Below are positions 34,561-42,925 of a stretch of 64,000 nt of DNA, in pieces. A program made the translations under genes and the position numbers. Numbering within the stretch: the first letter of the stretch is position 1; every line of letters starts with the position of its first letter. The DNA is from Paraburkholderia sp. UYCP14C. GTDB taxonomy: Bacteria; Pseudomonadota; Gammaproteobacteria; Burkholderiales; Burkholderiaceae. Below the pieces are notes generated by a model. That model was not told where the DNA came from. It did not search any database and was given only the letters and a program-made list of their open reading frames with translations. The DNA is taken from contig NZ_SELS01000002.1 of NCBI RefSeq assembly GCF_004197395.1, positions 270,649 to 334,648 of the forward strand. Reading direction: 5' to 3'.

Positions 34561-35342
34561 CACGCGCCGTCCCGCCGCTCGAGCGGCGCCGCGGCCTCGG
34601 CGAGCCACGCGTCGAGCCAGTTCGCGAGCCCCTGCAGATCGTGCGATGCCTGCGAATGCGGGGCGTCGTCGAACGGCCACGTGCCGCGCGCGAACGACTC
34701 GGGCAACGCGACATCGAGATGCACGCGCTGCGCGAGCGGCAGGTTATCGCCGAGCGCCGCGCCGAGCATCGCGAGCACATCGCGCTGCATATCGCGCGCG
34801 GGGTTCAGCCGGTTCACGATGACGCGCAACTGCGCGCAAGCATCGCGCAGCGCCGCGAGCCGCGCGACCAGCGTCGCGCAGGCGGCCGGCTCGGGCGGCG
34901 TCACGCACAGCGCGAGGTCCGCGCAACGCAGCGCGTGCTCGGCCTGCTGCGACGGATAGCGCGCGGTGTCGATCAGCACGACGCCGTCGCGCGGCAGATC
35001 GAGTTCGGCGAGCGCGTCGGCGAGCCAACGCGGCTCGGCGGCGAGACGCGCGTCGCATTGCGTGCTTTGCGCGGCGGATACCGCGCCGTACGGCACGAAC
35101 AGCACGCCGTCCGCATTGCGCCACGTGTACGCATGCCATGCGGTGTCCGCATCGAGCAGCGCCTGCGACAGACCGGTCGCCGCGAGTCCGTCGATGCCGA
35201 GCTGCGCGCCGAGCATGTTCTGCGGATCGAAGTCGAGCGCGACGACCTGGCGGCCGCGGCGCGCGAGCAATACCGCGAGCGTGGCGGTCAAGGTGGTGCG
35301 GCCCGTGCCGCCCGCGGTGGAGACGACGGCGATCGTTTTCAT
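34560..35342 (-). CDS. bcsQ: ParA/MinD-like ATPase BcsQ (YhjQ)
   Basis: The 260-residue protein is a MinD-type P-loop ATPase: KTIAVVSTAGGTGRTTLTATLAVLLARRGRQVVALDFDPQNMLG, then VVLIDTARYPSQQAEHALRCADLALCVTPPEP. The deviant Walker A reads AGGTGRTT, without the usual lysines, as BcsQ proteins often diverge here. BcsQ localises the cellulose machinery at the pole and, with BcsR, is needed for synthesis in enterobacteria. It starts at ATG 35342, overlapping the bcsF stop by four bases, and its own stop overlaps bcsA. Confidence 0.92.
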   Translation of the reverse strand: MKTIAVVSTAGGTGRTTLTATLAVLLARRGRQVVALDFDPQNMLGAQLGIDGLAATGLSQALLDADTAWHAYTWRNADGVLFVPYGAVSAAQSTQCDARLAAEPRWLADALAELDLPRDGVVLIDTARYPSQQAEHALRCADLALCVTPPEPAACATLVARLAALRDACAQLRVIVNRLNPARDMQRDVLAMLGAALGDNLPLAQRVHLDVALPESFARGTWPFDDAPHSQASHDLQGLANWLDAWLAEAAAPLERRDGA

Positions 35343-35551
35343 CGCGCCACCTCGTCCGGCGGCGTATCGAGCGCGGGCAGCAGACGCGCGCGCAGCGCAA
35401 CCGGCTCGATCCCGCACGGCACCGCGTCGCGCGGATCGAAGCCGCGCATCGCCGCGAGACCGCGCCGTGCGCCGACGCGCTGCCAGACGATCCACACCGG
35501 CAGCGCGACGACCATGCCGGCCACGAAACAGATCAGAACCAGTTCGATCAT
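35339..35551 (-). CDS. bcsF: BcsF small membrane protein (YhjT)
   Basis: The 70-residue protein has a single N-terminal membrane helix (MIELVLICFVAGMVVALPVWIVWQR) and a basic cytoplasmic tail, matching BcsF. In E. coli BcsF links the cytosolic c-di-GMP sensor BcsE to the transferase BcsG in the membrane. It overlaps bcsE upstream and bcsQ downstream by four bases each, so translation is coupled through the block E-F-Q-A. Confidence 0.88.
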   Translation of the reverse strand: MIELVLICFVAGMVVALPVWIVWQRVGARRGLAAMRGFDPRDAVPCGIEPVALRARLLPALDTPPDEVAR

Positions 35552-37623
35552 TCGATGCTCCTCGCGCGCACCGGCATCGCGCTGGGTTCCGCGCGACGGC
35601 GCGCGGGCGTGGGTTGGGATGGCGGACGCAGCGTAGCCAGCGGCTTCGCTGTCGTTAATTCGACGTGCCTGGCAGTTGCGTTCGTCGGCGCGGGCGCGCG
35701 GGGCGCCAGCTCGGCGTCGGCTTCGTGTTCGGTGCGCGCATGAACCAGCGCTTCTTCAACCTGCGCCAGATGCACGGCGGCCACGTGCGCCGCTTCGCGC
35801 GCGGCGTCGTCCGGCGAAGCGGCGAACGGTGAGCGCACAGGCACGCCGTCACGCGCGGACGCCGCAAGCGCGGATGCCGCACGCGCGGACGCCGCGAACA
35901 TATCGCTGTAATCGGCGATCCGCGTGCGCCGGTTGGCCGCGTCCAGCGCGTCGAGTTCGGCGCCGATGCTCCCCTCCGCCAGATGCACCAGCGTATCGGC
36001 GAGCCGTTCGACCGGCACATCGATGATCCGCGCCAGCGCGGCGTCCGCATCGGCGAGCCGGCAGGCGAACAGGAACACGTACAGATGCGACCCGTCGACG
36101 GTCAGCACGTCGCCCGCGCGGCGCGGCACGCAGTGCTTCAGTGCATCGACGTGCGCGCATTGCGGCAGCAGCGTCAGCTTCACGAGCACATGCGGCAACT
36201 GCAGCACGGCGCTGCGTGCCAGCACGAGGCGCACGCGCTCGCAGAACGCGCCGGCCGGCAGATAGCCGCGCACGTCGTCGCTCAATGCGGCGCTCAACGC
36301 GCTGCGATAGTCGGCGGCGACGGGTCGCGTATGGAGCTGCCCCTGCAACGACTGCAGCAGCGACTGCATGCGCGAGAACGGCAGGTCGCGGCCGAGCACG
36401 AGGTTCGCGCCGAGCGTCAGCACGAGCAGCTCGTATTGATGGCGCAGCACTTCTCCCCGCTCGACGACGACGATCTTGAGCGCGCGCCCGGCCTGGCGGC
36501 GCAGCGCATGAATCGCCGCGCACAACGCGTCGAGCTGCGCGCCGCCCGCGTAATCGAGCACCACGGTGGCGGCCTGCGCATGCGCGCACGCGCTCAGCAC
36601 CGCGGCCTGATCGGCGCACACTTCCCAATGCGGCGGCAGCCACGCCTCGTGACCGCGCACCACCGCGCGGCTCACGACGACCCGCTGCTCATCGCGCGCA
36701 AGCAGGCGTTCGCCGCGCGCGACGCCGCCGGCCGGCGCAGCGGGCGCGACGCTCAGGCGACCGCTATCGGTAAAGCGCAGCGAGCGGACTTCGCCCGTCA
36801 CCAGCGTGCGATCCGCGCGCCAGAAGTCGGCATGCCACAGCAGCTCGCCGTGCGTGCGCTCCATCCGCGCGACGCCCGCGCATGCCGCATTGAAAGCGTT
36901 GCGGCGTGGCGCATCGGCGACGCCATTCGCTGCGTCGCGCGTGTCGGGTGAATCGTCGTCGCCATTTCCATCGACGCCGAGCAGCAACACCAGCGTGATA
37001 CCCCTGGCTGCGCACCAGTTCGCGAGCATGCGGCCTTCGTGCGCGAGCGCGGCGGCGTCGTGCCAGTTGAACCAGCGTTCGGCGCCTTCGATGAAGTACA
37101 GCGAGCGCGCACGAAAACCGAAGCGCTTCAAAGCGCGCAGACCGCCGAACAGTTTGCCGTGCGTCGCGGCGCCGTCGGCGTGCTGCTCCGGCGCTTGCGA
37201 GTCAGCGGCGGGCGGCATCGCAAGCACGTTCAGATTGCGCGGCCAGCCCGCGGCTGGCGCGCCGGCGCTAAAGCCCAACTCGCGCAAACGGCGGGCAACG
37301 GCCGCGCGCTCACGCGCGAGCACGAGCGTCACGTCGCGTGTGAACGCGGCGCGCGCGCTTTCCCATATCAGTGTGTCGACGCCCGACGTGTCGACGCCCG
37401 GCGTATCGGCGCCCGGCGTGTCGCCCTCTGGTGTGCGCGGTGCCGCGTAAATCGCATACAGCTTGCCCGCTTCGAGCGCGGCCCATTCGTCGGGCAATGC
37501 CTCGATCGCCAGACGGCCGACCTGCTGCGCGCGACGCTGCGCGGCGCTGCCGCCGAACACGCGCAGCCAGCGGCGCATCAAAGCGCGCGCACGCGGTTGG
37601 GTTGGATTCGAAACGGTGTTCAC
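35548..37623 (-). CDS. bcsE: Cellulose biosynthesis c-di-GMP-binding protein BcsE
   Basis: The 691-residue protein matches the BcsE (YhjS) family, with a degenerate N-terminal receiver/NTPase-like region and a C-terminal GIL domain. Supporting segments are GFRARSLYFIEGAERWFNWHD, GITLVLLLG, YELLVLTLGANLVLGRDLPFSRMQSLL, and PRRAGDVLTVDGSHLYVFLFACR, whose RAGD is the RxGD c-di-GMP-binding motif. It boosts cellulose output when c-di-GMP is present. The frame extends into bcsC, but GTG 37623 with a GGGGA site, 32 bases after bcsC, is the sensible start. A 15-nt minisatellite near residue 65 encodes a TPG(V/A)D-type repeat. Confidence 0.9.
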   Translation of the reverse strand: MNTVSNPTQPRARALMRRWLRVFGGSAAQRRAQQVGRLAIEALPDEWAALEAGKLYAIYAAPRTPEGDTPGADTPGVDTSGVDTLIWESARAAFTRDVTLVLARERAAVARRLRELGFSAGAPAAGWPRNLNVLAMPPAADSQAPEQHADGAATHGKLFGGLRALKRFGFRARSLYFIEGAERWFNWHDAAALAHEGRMLANWCAARGITLVLLLGVDGNGDDDSPDTRDAANGVADAPRRNAFNAACAGVARMERTHGELLWHADFWRADRTLVTGEVRSLRFTDSGRLSVAPAAPAGGVARGERLLARDEQRVVVSRAVVRGHEAWLPPHWEVCADQAAVLSACAHAQAATVVLDYAGGAQLDALCAAIHALRRQAGRALKIVVVERGEVLRHQYELLVLTLGANLVLGRDLPFSRMQSLLQSLQGQLHTRPVAADYRSALSAALSDDVRGYLPAGAFCERVRLVLARSAVLQLPHVLVKLTLLPQCAHVDALKHCVPRRAGDVLTVDGSHLYVFLFACRLADADAALARIIDVPVERLADTLVHLAEGSIGAELDALDAANRRTRIADYSDMFAASARAASALAASARDGVPVRSPFAASPDDAAREAAHVAAVHLAQVEEALVHARTEHEADAELAPRAPAPTNATARHVELTTAKPLATLRPPSQPTPARRRAEPSAMPVRARSIE
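37373..37432 (-). repeat. 15-nt minisatellite inside bcsE
   Basis: Four successive 15-mers (37373-37387, 37388-37402, 37403-37417, 37418-37432) share the pattern GTGTCGACGCCCG(A/G)C, with the last diverged. They encode a repeated five-residue G(V/A)DT(S/P) block, in frame. Confidence 0.85.
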
Positions 37624-37655
37624 GTCTGCTGTCCCCGATCTCGTTGCATCGCCGT

Positions 37656-40600
37656 TCAATAGCTCGAATAAAGCCGTACCGGCTGCGGCGACAGACGGTT
37701 GTCCTGCTTGCGCGCATCGAACGTGTAGCGCAGATAGACGAGCGCGGCGCTCGGTGCGTAGTCGTGCGAACGGTCGATGCTCAACTGCGCGCCCAGCACC
37801 AGATGCGGATCGCAGCGATACTCGACGATGCCCGCGAGTCCGTACGAAAACGCGACGCCGCGTGTCGAGCTGCCCGCGTTGACGAGACTGTCGAGCCCCG
37901 GCGCCGCGCCGAGCCCGGCCGGCAGACCGTTCGGGTAGTACGGCGAACTCCTCTCGTACGAGTTCGACACGCCGACGGTCGCGCTCAGATCCCACTTCAG
38001 CGCGCCGCTGCGCCCCAGCCATTCGACCGGCACGCCGAGCGACAGATAGCGCTGCGGACTGTAATAGCCGCCCTGCCCGAACGAATAGAAGCGCAAATTG
38101 TTCGTGTAGTGCCACGCGTTGCCGACGAGGCCGGTGCTCACCAGCGAATTCGCGCGCCGGTACACGGGCATCGTGAAGCCGGTGCGCAGCGTCAGTTCCT
38201 GATTGCCGGCGACGTTGCGCCCGGTCAGCTCGCCCGCGCCAAGATCGGCGAACAGGTTCGCCGCGCCGACATCGAACGACGAATGCAGATCGATGCCGTC
38301 GCGGCGCACGCCGCCCCACACCGTGCCGGTCACCGGATCGTGCATGCCTGCATACGACAGCTGACTGCCCGTTTCCGGACGGCGCGAGCCGCTCAGCGAA
38401 AAGCTCGCCGGTCCCGCATCGAACCGATAGCGCACGCCGCCGACGAGGTAAGACACGGGGAATCCGAGCGGCGTCGTGCCGAAGTCGAAGCGCCACGCAT
38501 CGGATGTATAGCCCGCGCCGAGCGCGACGCCGGTAGCGGTCTGATGCAGATAAGGCAGGCTCGCGGCCAGCGTGGCGAGTTGCTGCGGCGTGAAGCCGAG
38601 CGACGTCCCCAGTTTGTCGGCCGCCGCGAAGGTACCGAAGGTATCGCGCGTGAACGCATTGGCGTCGCTGACGTCGAGCGTGCCGGCATCGAGACGCACA
38701 GTGTCGATGTGCGCGAAGAAATGGCCGTCGTAGCGATATGGCATCTGCACGTACACCGGCACCTGCCACGCGCGCAGCTGCGAAATGCCCGCGTCGCCCG
38801 ACTTGTACGCGGGCAGCCAGCCGGTCTCGATCGACGGATTGCGGCGCTGTTCGAGATCGTCGAGCGCGGCCCGCGCGGGCGTGCCATCGGGTCCCGCGCT
38901 CACCCCCGCCGAGCGTTCCTGCGCGAGCGACAAACGGTAGAGCGAAGCGGCATCTTCGTACTGCCCGAGGTCTTCGGCGATGCGGCCGCTTTGCACCGTC
39001 ACGTCAGGCCGCGTCGGATACGCGACGCGCAGCGCCGCCGTGACCTGCTGCGCGTCGCGCGCCTCGTTCAACGCGGCGAGCCGGCGCGCGGCGGACAGGC
39101 GCGTGTCGACGTCGTCGGGCGCGGCGCCATCGAGCACGTCGTGCACGATCCGCAGAGCGGCACCGCGCTCGCCGCTCTGCTCCAGCACGCGGGCCAGCGC
39201 GAGCCGCGCGTCCGCATCGTTGGGTTGCGCGGCCAGCAGTGGCGCCAAGGTTGCCCGCGCGGCCGCGTAATCGCCCTGCACGCGCTGCAGATCGGCGAGT
39301 TCGAGCGCGTAGCGTTGGTCACGCCGACCGGCCGGGCTCACCGCCGCGAGTCGCTGCCCGGCCGCCTCGTAGTCTCCACGATCGATCGCGTCGTCGGTTT
39401 GCCGCAACGCCACGCGCAGCGCCTGATCTTCGAGGCGCGCACTTTGCGCGGCGTCCAGCTTCAACTGCTGATCGTCACGCAACTGCTGAAGCCACGCGGA
39501 CAGTTCCGCGTCGCGTCGCGCGCTGCCGAGCAGGTCGCCATAGCGCAGCCACACGTCCGCGTCGGCCTCGTGCGGATGCGCGTCGATCCAGTCGCGCAAC
39601 AACGCGAGGCCGCGCCCGGCGTCGCCCGCGTCGATCCACTGCGCGCCGACCGACGCGAGCAGACTCGGATCGTCGCCGGCCATAATTCGCGCCTCTTCGA
39701 GCAGGCGCACCGCGTTTGCGTGATCGTCGCGTGCGAATGCGGCGCGCGCGTCGGCGAGCCTTCGTTGCGTTTGCAGATTGCGATCGAGCGCGCGCATCCC
39801 ATCGGTGCGGTCTTGCTCCGGGATCAGCGCGAGCACTGCTTGCGCGCCGCTCAGGTCGTCGAGCGAATTGCGGTAGAGCGCGCTCGCGTAGCGCATCTCG
39901 GGCGACGGTGCGTGCGCGAGACCTTCGTCCATCACGTTGCGGCCGAGTTGCGGCAGGCCCAGATCGCGGTACAGACGCGCGAGCGCGAAACGCGTCCACG
40001 GTGCGTCGGGCTCGGCGCGCAGGGCCGCTTCATAGCGCTGCGCGGCAGGCCCGCGCTCGCCGCCGGCGAGCAACTGGTCGGCCTGTCCGGCGAGCAGATC
40101 GGCACGCAGACGCGCGAGGCTCTGGCGATCGTCGGCAGCCGTGAAGCGGCTTTGCAGTGCGTCGATCAACGGCTCGACCTGCGCCGCACGGCCGGTGTTT
40201 TCGTAAAGCGTCTGCGTGCTGCGCAGCGCCGCGACACTCGGCGCATGGCCGTTCAGCATGTCGCGCAGCAGCGGTTCGGCCGCGCTCCAGTCGTGCTGCG
40301 CGAGCAGCGCGTCGGCGAGCATCAGCTTCGCGTCGGCGTTCTCCGGCTCCATCGCGAGCGCCGCGAGCGCCGCCCGCTCCGCGTCCTGCGCGTGGCCCGC
40401 CGCGGCGGCCGCGCGGCCTTGCGCGAGCGTTCCCCAGAATTGCGCGGTGCGCGCGAGGCTTTGCCACTTGGCGCGATTGTCGGGCGAGAGCGCGGCCGCG
40501 CGCAGAAACAGCGTGTGCGCTTCGTCGTGCCGCCCGGCCCGCATGCGCGCGACACCGAGACCGCCGACCGCGTCGGCATCGTCGGGACGCGCGCTCGCCG

Positions 40601-41585
40601 CGCGCGCGAGCAGCGGCTCGGCGGCCGCCAGATCGTTGCGCGCAAGCGCCTGTAGGCCGCGCTGCTGCGCGATGTAGTCGGGGTTGCGTTCGAGTTGGCG
40701 TTGCGCGTCGAGCTGCGCTTCGAGCGTGGCGACGCGCTCGCGAAACTCGGTGTCGTCCGGAACGAGTTGCAGATACGCGCGCAACGCCGGCAGATACGCG
40801 AGGTCCACGCCCGCCGATTGCAGCACGTGACGCCACGTGTCGAGCGAGGCCGTGCGATCGGAGTCGGGCCGCGTCGCCAGATTCCACGCGATCCGGTTAG
40901 CCTCCGCGCGCGTATCGCCGCGCGAGTTCAGCAGATTCGCGAGCACTAGCGCGGCACCGACGTCGGACGGATCGGCGGCGACCCGCCGATGCAGCGCGAC
41001 GAGCGCCCTCTCGCGGCCCTCGGGCGTACCCGCGAGGATCTGGTAGTACTCGACGCCGAGCGAGCCCGACGGCGCGCCGTGCGGAAACAGCAGCTGCAGG
41101 CGCCGCGCCGCTTCGGCGGATTGGCCGCTACGCGCGAGCAGACGCACCGTCGCGAATTCCTCGCGGCCGTTGGTGGCGACGCGGTATTCGTCGTCGAGCT
41201 GCTGGATCACTGCACTGTTGGGCGCTTTGGCGCGCAAGCGCGCAAGCGTCGTCTGCGCGGCTTGCGCATGGCCGAGACGCAATTCGATGCGCACCTGCTC
41301 GGCAAGCAAGGCCGGATCGCCGGGCGCGGCGAGCAGCGCCTTGTCGATCGCCTGCAACGCAAGGTCGTCGCGATGTTTGGTCGACCACATGCGGGCGGTC
41401 GCGAGCAGCCGTTGCGCAGCGGCGTTTTGCGGTGGCGCGATGGCTGGAGAAGCAGCGGGCGTCGCCAGCGTGCCAGCGACTGACGGGCGCGCCGCTTCGG
41501 ATTCCCTGGTGTTGCCGTATGCGGGTCCCGTCATCGCCGCGGCGGCCGCGCACGCGAGCACGCCGAAACGCGCCGCGCGCGTCAC
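37656..41585 (-). CDS. bcsC: Cellulose export outer-membrane protein BcsC
   Basis: The 1309-residue protein starts with a signal peptide (VTRAARFGVLACAAAAAMTG). About 20 tetratricopeptide repeats span roughly residues 45-950. The C-terminal BCSC beta-barrel domain (GVRYRFDAGPASFSLSGSRRPETGSQLSYAG, ending with the aromatic-rich VYLRYTFDARKQ near the C-terminus) forms the outer-membrane pore. It conducts cellulose across the periplasm and outer membrane. The GTG start at 41585 overlaps the bcsZ stop by four bases (GTGA). Length and domain order match the family. Confidence 0.95.
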   Translation of the reverse strand: MTRAARFGVLACAAAAAMTGPAYGNTRESEAARPSVAGTLATPAASPAIAPPQNAAAQRLLATARMWSTKHRDDLALQAIDKALLAAPGDPALLAEQVRIELRLGHAQAAQTTLARLRAKAPNSAVIQQLDDEYRVATNGREEFATVRLLARSGQSAEAARRLQLLFPHGAPSGSLGVEYYQILAGTPEGRERALVALHRRVAADPSDVGAALVLANLLNSRGDTRAEANRIAWNLATRPDSDRTASLDTWRHVLQSAGVDLAYLPALRAYLQLVPDDTEFRERVATLEAQLDAQRQLERNPDYIAQQRGLQALARNDLAAAEPLLARAASARPDDADAVGGLGVARMRAGRHDEAHTLFLRAAALSPDNRAKWQSLARTAQFWGTLAQGRAAAAAGHAQDAERAALAALAMEPENADAKLMLADALLAQHDWSAAEPLLRDMLNGHAPSVAALRSTQTLYENTGRAAQVEPLIDALQSRFTAADDRQSLARLRADLLAGQADQLLAGGERGPAAQRYEAALRAEPDAPWTRFALARLYRDLGLPQLGRNVMDEGLAHAPSPEMRYASALYRNSLDDLSGAQAVLALIPEQDRTDGMRALDRNLQTQRRLADARAAFARDDHANAVRLLEEARIMAGDDPSLLASVGAQWIDAGDAGRGLALLRDWIDAHPHEADADVWLRYGDLLGSARRDAELSAWLQQLRDDQQLKLDAAQSARLEDQALRVALRQTDDAIDRGDYEAAGQRLAAVSPAGRRDQRYALELADLQRVQGDYAAARATLAPLLAAQPNDADARLALARVLEQSGERGAALRIVHDVLDGAAPDDVDTRLSAARRLAALNEARDAQQVTAALRVAYPTRPDVTVQSGRIAEDLGQYEDAASLYRLSLAQERSAGVSAGPDGTPARAALDDLEQRRNPSIETGWLPAYKSGDAGISQLRAWQVPVYVQMPYRYDGHFFAHIDTVRLDAGTLDVSDANAFTRDTFGTFAAADKLGTSLGFTPQQLATLAASLPYLHQTATGVALGAGYTSDAWRFDFGTTPLGFPVSYLVGGVRYRFDAGPASFSLSGSRRPETGSQLSYAGMHDPVTGTVWGGVRRDGIDLHSSFDVGAANLFADLGAGELTGRNVAGNQELTLRTGFTMPVYRRANSLVSTGLVGNAWHYTNNLRFYSFGQGGYYSPQRYLSLGVPVEWLGRSGALKWDLSATVGVSNSYERSSPYYPNGLPAGLGAAPGLDSLVNAGSSTRGVAFSYGLAGIVEYRCDPHLVLGAQLSIDRSHDYAPSAALVYLRYTFDARKQDNRLSPQPVRLYSSY

Positions 41586-42922
41586 TGCGGGGCGGCGCGG
41601 CACGACATGCTCCAGTGCGGATCGAGGGTGCCGTCGGCCGCGAAACGGTAGCGGCCTTCGCGCCAGCCGAGCGCGAACAGGCTCAGCACGCTCGTGTAAT
41701 AGCCGGCGGCCGTCTCGCGATCGAGCGCCGCGACGCGCGCGATCTGCGCATCGGCGAGCGCGCGTTGGCCACGCGCATCGAGAAACGGCACCGCCGCCGC
41801 CGAGAAACCGGCGTTGCCCATGTTGATGTCGGCACGGCCATTCGTCGCGTCGACTTTCTCCGGCGGCGCACCGTGCGCCGCGATGAAGCTCGCGAACGGC
41901 GCGAAGCGCGCGAGCAGGGTCGGCGCGAGCGGATCGCGCCGGTCGAGCATGCCGGCCCACAGGTACACGCGAATCGCGTTATAGGCGCTCTCGGCGTGGG
42001 TCTGCGCATCGGGCGCGAAGCCGCGGTTCGCGCGGTACAACGCCCAATCCGGCGAGAAGCCATGCGGCGCGGTATCGATCAGGATGCGGCTCGCGCTCGC
42101 GAGCAGGCGCGGCCAGCGCGGATCGTCGGGCAGCCGCGTGGCGAGACCGCGCAGCACTTGCGGCGGCGTGTAGCTCGGGTTGACCCGCCACACGTCCGCG
42201 TCCGGATGAAAGCCCACCGGGCCCGGCAGCAAGGTCAGGCCGAGCCCCGGCGCGTTGGCCGTTTCCTCGTCGAGCACGCGCCGGGCGAGCACCGCGCCGC
42301 GCGCCGTGTAGCTGCGCTCGCGCCACGCGTCGCCCGCTTCGAGCAGCGCATAGGCGATCCACAGGTCGGCGTCCGACGACGCATTCGCGTCGAGCACCGC
42401 CCAGTTGCCATCGTATGAGCGGCCCCACAGCCACGCCGGCAGCCGCGCGGTCAGATCGCCTTGCGCGAGATGCTGCTCGGTCCAGTGCAGGATCGTGTCG
42501 AAGGCCGCGCGGTCGTCGGCGACCAGCGCGAAAAACAGTGCATACGATTGCCCCTCCGACACCGTGCGCTCGTCGGGCGAGCCGACATCGATCACGCGGC
42601 CGTCGGCGGAAAGGAAATCGCGCTTGAATTGCTGCCAGCGCGGCCAGGGCGTCGCGGTGCAAGCGGCGGCGTCGGCGCGGCTGGGCTCCTGCGCTTGCGT
42701 GGCGAACGCGTCGTCACTGCCGGCGAGCGTCAGCATCGTGGCAAGTACCGCGGCCGGCACGCTTGCGACAAGCACGCTCGCCGCTGTTCGCACGAGCCCG
42801 ATCGCAAGCCTCGCGTGCAGACCTGCTCGGCTTTCAACGCCCACTCCCTCGCGCGTAGCGATTCGCACGCCCACCCCGCCGCGCGCTCCCCACCGCGGCG
42901 CCCCGCCCTTCGCCTGACTCAT
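41582..42922 (-). CDS. bcsZ: Periplasmic endo-1,4-beta-glucanase BcsZ (GH8)
   Basis: The 446-residue exported cellulase has a long N-region, then a hydrophobic signal segment. A glycoside hydrolase family 8 domain follows: PWPRWQQFKRDFLSADGRVID, TVSEGQSYALFFALVADDRAAFD with the catalytic acid Glu, ANASSDADLWIAYALLEAGD with the catalytic Asp region, and INMGNAGFSAAAVPFL. BcsZ trims misassembled glucan and aids export. The start at 42922 (MSQAKGGAPRW) leaves an extended N-region before the signal; a later start is possible. It is placed between bcsB and bcsC, as in E. coli. Confidence 0.93.
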   Translation of the reverse strand: MSQAKGGAPRWGARGGVGVRIATREGVGVESRAGLHARLAIGLVRTAASVLVASVPAAVLATMLTLAGSDDAFATQAQEPSRADAAACTATPWPRWQQFKRDFLSADGRVIDVGSPDERTVSEGQSYALFFALVADDRAAFDTILHWTEQHLAQGDLTARLPAWLWGRSYDGNWAVLDANASSDADLWIAYALLEAGDAWRERSYTARGAVLARRVLDEETANAPGLGLTLLPGPVGFHPDADVWRVNPSYTPPQVLRGLATRLPDDPRWPRLLASASRILIDTAPHGFSPDWALYRANRGFAPDAQTHAESAYNAIRVYLWAGMLDRRDPLAPTLLARFAPFASFIAAHGAPPEKVDATNGRADINMGNAGFSAAAVPFLDARGQRALADAQIARVAALDRETAAGYYTSVLSLFALGWREGRYRFAADGTLDPHWSMSCRAAPQ

Positions 42923-42925
42923 CGA

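Noticed and set aside
35548-38769. A 1073-codon frame fusing bcsE with sequence inside bcsC
   Set aside because: The first part runs in a wrong frame through bcsC with an Arg-rich composition; bcsE starts at GTG 37623.
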